A stretch of 45,729 nt of DNA from NCBI GenBank assembly GCA_022510405.1, contig JAFLTP010000023.1:1-45729 (forward strand), given 5' to 3'. The notes under the pieces were generated by a model. It did no database searches, was not told where the DNA came from, and worked only from the letters and a program-made list of their open reading frames with translations. This document shows, piece by piece, positions 42,355 through 45,729 of this stretch. Both the position numbers and the translations under genes were made by a program. Position 1 is the stretch's first letter. Every line of letters starts with the position of its first letter. The stretch is from Muribaculaceae bacterium. Its GTDB lineage: Bacteria > Bacteroidota > Bacteroidia > Bacteroidales > Muribaculaceae.

Positions 42355-42396
42355 AAAAAAGAGCGTCCACGACTACAGCCATGAACGCTCTTTTAT
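42355..42396 (-). terminator. Terminator of the HU gene
   Basis: AAAAGAGCGT and ACGCTCTTTT pair perfectly, extended inward through CA/TG with one mismatch. It ends in a T run on the minus strand. Confidence 0.85.
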
Positions 42397-42409
42397 TTCT
42401 TACGGATTA

Positions 42410-42673
42410 TTATTTCCCGAGTTCAGCTGCAGGTTTGAATTTAACGGTCTTGCGAGCTGCGATTGTGATCTTTTCTTTGGTCTGCGGGTTGATACCGCTT
42501 CTTTCCGGTTTTTCTACCATTGAGAATGTACCGAAACCGATAAGTTTCACTGTATCGTCGTTAGCGAGTGCTTGTTCGATTGATTCAAGACATGCGTCGA
42601 GTGCAGCCTTTGCTGCCACCTTGTTCAAACCGGCTTTTGCAGCGATTTCGTTAATGAGATCTCCTTTGTTCAT
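42410..42673 (-). CDS. hup: HU-family DNA-binding protein
   Basis: Taking the ATG at 42673 the product has 87 residues and starts MNKGDLINEIAAKAGL as HU proteins do (an in-frame upstream ATG at 42736 would add an atypical AT-rich extension). The DNA-binding arm is seen as GFGTFSMVEKPERSGINPQT, and the protein ends KTVKFKPAAELGK. It bends DNA and compacts the nucleoid as a dimer. Confidence 0.95.
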   Translation of the reverse strand: MNKGDLINEIAAKAGLNKVAAKAALDACLESIEQALANDDTVKLIGFGTFSMVEKPERSGINPQTKEKITIAARKTVKFKPAAELGK

Positions 42674-42855
42674 ATTCTTGTTTTTAAAATTTTTCACAAA
42701 GATAGTATTTTCTTGTTTTAAATTGGTAATAATCAAGCAAAAATTTTTACAATTTGTTAATTTTTAGGTATTTTTTATTTTTAAAACATATTTATTTATT
42801 AAGAATCTTTATCTCAAAAACATCCTAAATCTCGCTTTACATCTACATTTTTTAT

Positions 42856-42863
42856 TAATTTTG
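42856..42863 (+). promoter_or_regulatory. -7 box of the DUF3109 gene
   Basis: TAATTTTG matches TAnnTTTG, 5 bp before the ATG, so the mRNA would be nearly leaderless if this box is used. Confidence 0.5.
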
Positions 42864-42868
42864 CTGAC

Positions 42869-43462
42869 ATGTTTGTAATAAAAGACACTCTAATCTCTCT
42901 TGACCTGATAGAACGCTTTTTTGTGTGTGACCTACAGGTATGCAAGGGTCAATGTTGCATCGACGGGGATGCCGGAGCCCCTCTTTTGGAAGAAGAACGG
43001 TTAGAAATCGATAAGAATTTAGATAATATCTTTCCTTTGCTCACTCCCGGAGGGAAAAAAGCTATAGAAGAAGGCGGAACGGCATACTATGACTCCGACG
43101 GCGACCTGGTGACGACCCTAATTGAAGGCTGCAATTGTGCATTTACAACTTTCTCTCCAGAGGGAATTTGTCTTTGTGCTTTGGAGAAGGGCTACAGAGA
43201 GGGGAAATTACCAGATCTTAAACCTTCTTCCTGCTTCCTTTACCCTGTAAGGTTAAACAAAGTTGGCAATATGACAGCCGTAAACCTTCATCGATGGAAA
43301 ATCTGTAAATGTGCCGAAAAATACGGTGAAAAGTTGGGCATTAGGGCTTATGAATTCCTTAAAGGTCCTCTGATTAAAAAATTCGGGGAAGATTGGTATG
43401 CTGAATTGGAGAAGGTGGCTCAAGAATGGCTCAAACAAAAATCCGTCAATAAGGATTTATAA
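42869..43462 (+). CDS. DUF3109 family cysteine-rich protein
   Basis: The 197-residue product has many ordered cysteines: CDLQVCKGQCCIDGD near residue 20-34, EGCNCAF, GICLCALEKG, SSCFLYPVR and WKICKCAE. This fits DUF3109, related to YkgJ-type putative zinc or iron-sulfur proteins. The function is not known. It ends LKQKSVNKDL. It stands alone and converges with the cardiolipin synthase gene. Confidence 0.85.
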   Translation: MFVIKDTLISLDLIERFFVCDLQVCKGQCCIDGDAGAPLLEEERLEIDKNLDNIFPLLTPGGKKAIEEGGTAYYDSDGDLVTTLIEGCNCAFTTFSPEGICLCALEKGYREGKLPDLKPSSCFLYPVRLNKVGNMTAVNLHRWKICKCAEKYGEKLGIRAYEFLKGPLIKKFGEDWYAELEKVAQEWLKQKSVNKDL

Positions 43463-43504
43463 GCTCAGTGAAAGATTTTAAGACCGGAGTAAGACTTTTA
43501 GAAT

Positions 43505-44950
43505 TTATAGAATAGGAGAAACCAGCCGCAACAATGACTCAAGAAATCTATGACCGATGGGTCTTTTTTTCCATTCCTCTTTCCTGATTTTGATACATTC
43601 TTTCATATCTGAATAAAAAATATCCCTCATTCTGGAATTCAATTCCGCATCGTGTATAAAAAGGTTGCACTCGAAATTGTTTTCAAAGCTTCTGAAATCA
43701 AAGTTGGTAGAACCCGCGGTCACAAGGTCATCGTCAATCACCATGGATTTCGCGTGAAGCATTCCGGGTTGATATAGATAAATTTTGATTCCCGCAGCGA
43801 GGCATTGAGAAATATAGGAAAACGAGGCGTAATGCAGCAAGAGGCTGTCGGTGTGGGCCGGCATCATTATCCGGACATCGATGTTTGACAGGGCCGCTGC
43901 CTGTAAGGCATTGAAGAGGGCATCGGTTGGTAAAAAATATGGAGTCTGAATCCATATCAATCTTTTGGCAGAAGAAATAGCTTTCAGAAACATCAGCGAC
44001 AGGTTATCCCATGTGCTGATCGGACCACCGGTAACCAATTGAATACCTTTTTCATTTTGGATTTTATCTTGTCTCGGAGGAAGTTGTGGGAAATATGGAT
44101 CTTTTTTACGAAAATTCCAATCCACGAGAAAAGAATGTATCAAAGACTCCACGATATCTCCTTTCACTCTGAAATGTGTATCTCTCCAGATTTCTTGATT
44201 CTTTCCGTTTCCGTATGCATACCTGTCGGCGATATTCATGCCCCCGATGTAACCAATCTCGCCATCTACCACCACTATCTTACGATGGTTTCTCCAGTTA
44301 ATACGGTTCGCCAATTGTGGGAAATTCACGCGGAAGAAAGGATGAACCTCAATACCTTCTGCCTCCATTTTTTTGAAAAAACTGTTGCTTGCAGAGAAAC
44401 TGCCAACATGATCATAGATCACCTTGACTTCCACACCGGCCCTCGCCTTAGATATAAGAATCTCGGCTATTTCCGTCCCGATCTTGTCGTCTAAGAAAAT
44501 GTAGTATTGTAGGTAGATTGATTTTTGAGCCTTGGAGAGATCTTCTTTCAGTTTCTTAAATTTTTCTTCGCCGTGGATGATTATATCAACCTCATTGTTG
44601 AACGTCAAAGGATAGCCGGCTATCTGAGAACCAAGCATCACCAAGTTTTTTTGTTCTTTCCTTAACTCGGTCTCCTGTGGTTTCACTCCATAAGGTTGAA
44701 AAGAATGTTGTAGCCTTCTTTTATTTTTTTGCGATAACATTTCGCCGCGCAGACTTCTTCCGAAAAAGAGATAAAAAATAAGACCAACACCCGGTAAAAA
44801 GATAAGTGCGATCACCCAGGAAAGCGCTCGGATTGGATTCCGGTTCTCTTTTAGCACCACCACCACCGAAAGAATAATGATGGTGAAATACATACAGACA
44901 GCCAGAAATAAAAACCAGGTTCTTAAATGTATCGTCTCAGGAAACCACAT
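43505..44950 (-). CDS. cls: Cardiolipin synthase
   Basis: The 481-residue product has two N-terminal membrane helices (about 12-33 and 43-62, PLDc_N type). Two phospholipase D motifs follow: H222-R-K224-x4-D229 (HRKIVVVDGEIGYIGGMN) and H399-A-K401-x4-D406 (HAKSMVIDDDLVTAGSTNFD). It joins two phosphatidylglycerol molecules to make cardiolipin. The length and the spacing of the two motifs are normal. Confidence 0.94.
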   Translation of the reverse strand: MWFPETIHLRTWFLFLAVCMYFTIIILSVVVVLKENRNPIRALSWVIALIFLPGVGLIFYLFFGRSLRGEMLSQKNKRRLQHSFQPYGVKPQETELRKEQKNLVMLGSQIAGYPLTFNNEVDIIIHGEEKFKKLKEDLSKAQKSIYLQYYIFLDDKIGTEIAEILISKARAGVEVKVIYDHVGSFSASNSFFKKMEAEGIEVHPFFRVNFPQLANRINWRNHRKIVVVDGEIGYIGGMNIADRYAYGNGKNQEIWRDTHFRVKGDIVESLIHSFLVDWNFRKKDPYFPQLPPRQDKIQNEKGIQLVTGGPISTWDNLSLMFLKAISSAKRLIWIQTPYFLPTDALFNALQAAALSNIDVRIMMPAHTDSLLLHYASFSYISQCLAAGIKIYLYQPGMLHAKSMVIDDDLVTAGSTNFDFRSFENNFECNLFIHDAELNSRMRDIFYSDMKECIKIRKEEWKKRPIGHRFLESLLRLVSPIL

Positions 44951-45090
44951 TTAATGTTTACTATAAGAAGGTCTTCCTAAGAGGTTAGGAATATTTATAA
45001 TACCATGATAACTCAACATGACTTTCCTTTTATATTGCTAAGTTAATTAAAACCTACTTTATTGACAACCACGGAGCCGGCATAATAACA

Positions 45091-45123
45091 AAAAGAATGC
45101 ATCTCATGGAGACACATTCTTTT
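45091..45123 (-). terminator. Terminator of rplQ
   Basis: AAAAGAATG, TCTC, loop, GAGA, CATTCTTTT. The minus strand ends in a T run, so it closes the ribosomal protein operon. Confidence 0.85.
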
Positions 45124-45145
45124 AGATTCCAAGAATTGGATATGT

Positions 45146-45729
45146 TTATTCCTTAGTTTCTTCTTCGGCTTTAGGAGCTTCAGGAGTTTCAGCTGCAGAA
45201 GCCTCTGCTTTAGGTTCTTCTGCCTCAGGTGCCTTTTCCTCAACCGGAGCTTCAACAGGTTCTTCGGCTTTAGGAGCTTCAGCTTTGGGAGTAGCGTCTG
45301 CAGAAGTTTTCTTTCTACGGCTTCTGCGTGTTGATTTCTCTTTCTTGGCAGCTTTTTCGCTCAACATCAATTCGTTGAAGTCAACGAGTTCGATCATAGC
45401 CATTTCGGCATTGTCACCTAAACGGTGCACAGTTTTAAGGATACGTGTGTATCCACCGGGGCGGTCTGCTACCTTTTCCGCAACCACGCCGAAAAGTTCT
45501 TTCACAGCTTCCTTGTTTTGAAGATAGCTGAAAACAAGACGACGGTTCGCCATGTTGTCAGTCTTGCAACGTGTGATCAGCGGCTCGGCATACACACGCA
45601 AGGCTTTAGCCTTTGCCAAAGTCGTGAAGATCCTCTTGTGCAATATCAATGAGATGGTGAGGTTGCTCAATAGGGCCTCACGATGAGCCTTCTTACGACT
45701 GAGGTGGTTGAATTTTTTATTATGTCTCA
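45146..45729 (-). CDS. rplQ: 50S ribosomal protein L17, cut at the window edge
   Basis: The minus strand enters the window with TGAGACATAATAAA, reading (M)[19 protein letters not shown] and then [20 protein letters not shown], so only the A of ATG (at 45730) is missing. The L17 core ends near [15 protein letters not shown] 60-residue Ala/Glu/Pro/Lys tail ([20 protein letters not shown] and more) follows, typical of Bacteroidota L17. It would normally end the rpsK-rpsD-rpoA-rplQ operon, which continues right of the window. A later in-frame TTG/ATG is not needed. Confidence 0.95.
   Translation of the reverse strand, partial: RHNKKFNHLSRKKAHREALLSNLTISLILHKRIFTTLAKAKALRVYAEPLITRCKTDNMANRRLVFSYLQNKEAVKELFGVVAEKVADRPGGYTRILKTVHRLGDNAEMAMIELVDFNELMLSEKAAKKEKSTRRSRRKKTSADATPKAEAPKAEEPVEAPVEEKAPEAEEPKAEASAAETPEAPKAEEETKE

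Noticed and set aside
42674..42736. N-terminal extension of HU
   Set aside because: HU proteins begin at MNKGDL; the extra 21 residues are AT-driven and unlike the family.

Overview
The window looks like a chromosome segment of a member of Bacteroidales (Bacteroidota), perhaps a gut Muribaculaceae- or Bacteroides-type species; the genus is a guess. Reasons: upstream boxes of the Bacteroidota type (TTTG, about 20 bp, TAnnTTTG) precede many genes, Shine-Dalgarno sites are mostly absent, and the housekeeping and polysaccharide genes (tailed L17, GT3 glycogen synthase, PL10 and GH140 enzymes, a C-terminal sorting-like tail) are typical of that order. The window divides at about 18.5 kb into an AT-rich accessory left part and a more GC-balanced conserved right part.

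Accessory part. Positions 1-2919 are a mobilization module: a possible oriT hairpin, a MobC-like protein, an HUH relaxase, a membrane coiled-coil protein and an excisionase-like HTH protein. Pointing the other way (2996-6448) is a two-gene defence operon: an RloC-like anticodon nuclease (ABC ATPase, zinc hook and C-terminal R/E/H triad) and a membrane protein resembling the putative AbiC family. From 6.8 to 18.5 kb come small cargo genes (lipoprotein, GT61 glycosyltransferase, tiny membrane proteins, alkaline phosphatase, a HExxH protein, an ADP-ribosylglycohydrolase coupled to a Nudix hydrolase, a PIN toxin-antitoxin pair, a PH-like protein and a HigA-like antitoxin), several decayed genes and a large amount of repeated intergenic DNA.

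The most unusual signal is a family of seven same-strand elements, about 96 bp long, between 6.88 and 16.23 kb. They share a core, while their outer arms differ from copy to copy; in the best copies the arms stay complementary (perfect 13-bp helices of unrelated sequence in two copies). An inner hairpin also shows a compensatory change. This is what selection for a folded RNA or folded single-stranded DNA would leave. Some copies sit in a longer composite repeat with a 20-bp perfect palindrome on one side and a ~230-bp conserved block on the other.

Conserved part. 18.6-22.5 kb: a choloylglycine-hydrolase-family enzyme, a PL10 pectate lyase and a GH140-like glycosidase, all exported. 22.7-31.2 kb: Hsp31/DJ-1-like protein, YqeY, a CBM9-like protein, a four-repeat acidic secreted protein, a carboxyltransferase with two biotinyl domains in tandem, a secreted protein of unknown function, luxS and a coupled metallo-hydrolase. 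31.2-35.2 kb: a heptamer-repeat tract, rsmG and rpmH from divergent promoters, an SDR protein, tRNA-Gly(CCC) and two GYF-domain membrane proteins. 35.3-45.7 kb: glycogen phosphorylase and GT3 glycogen synthase (one operon), a Bax-inhibitor-1-like protein, argS, HU, a DUF3109 protein, cardiolipin synthase, and rplQ, which the window edge cuts inside its start codon.
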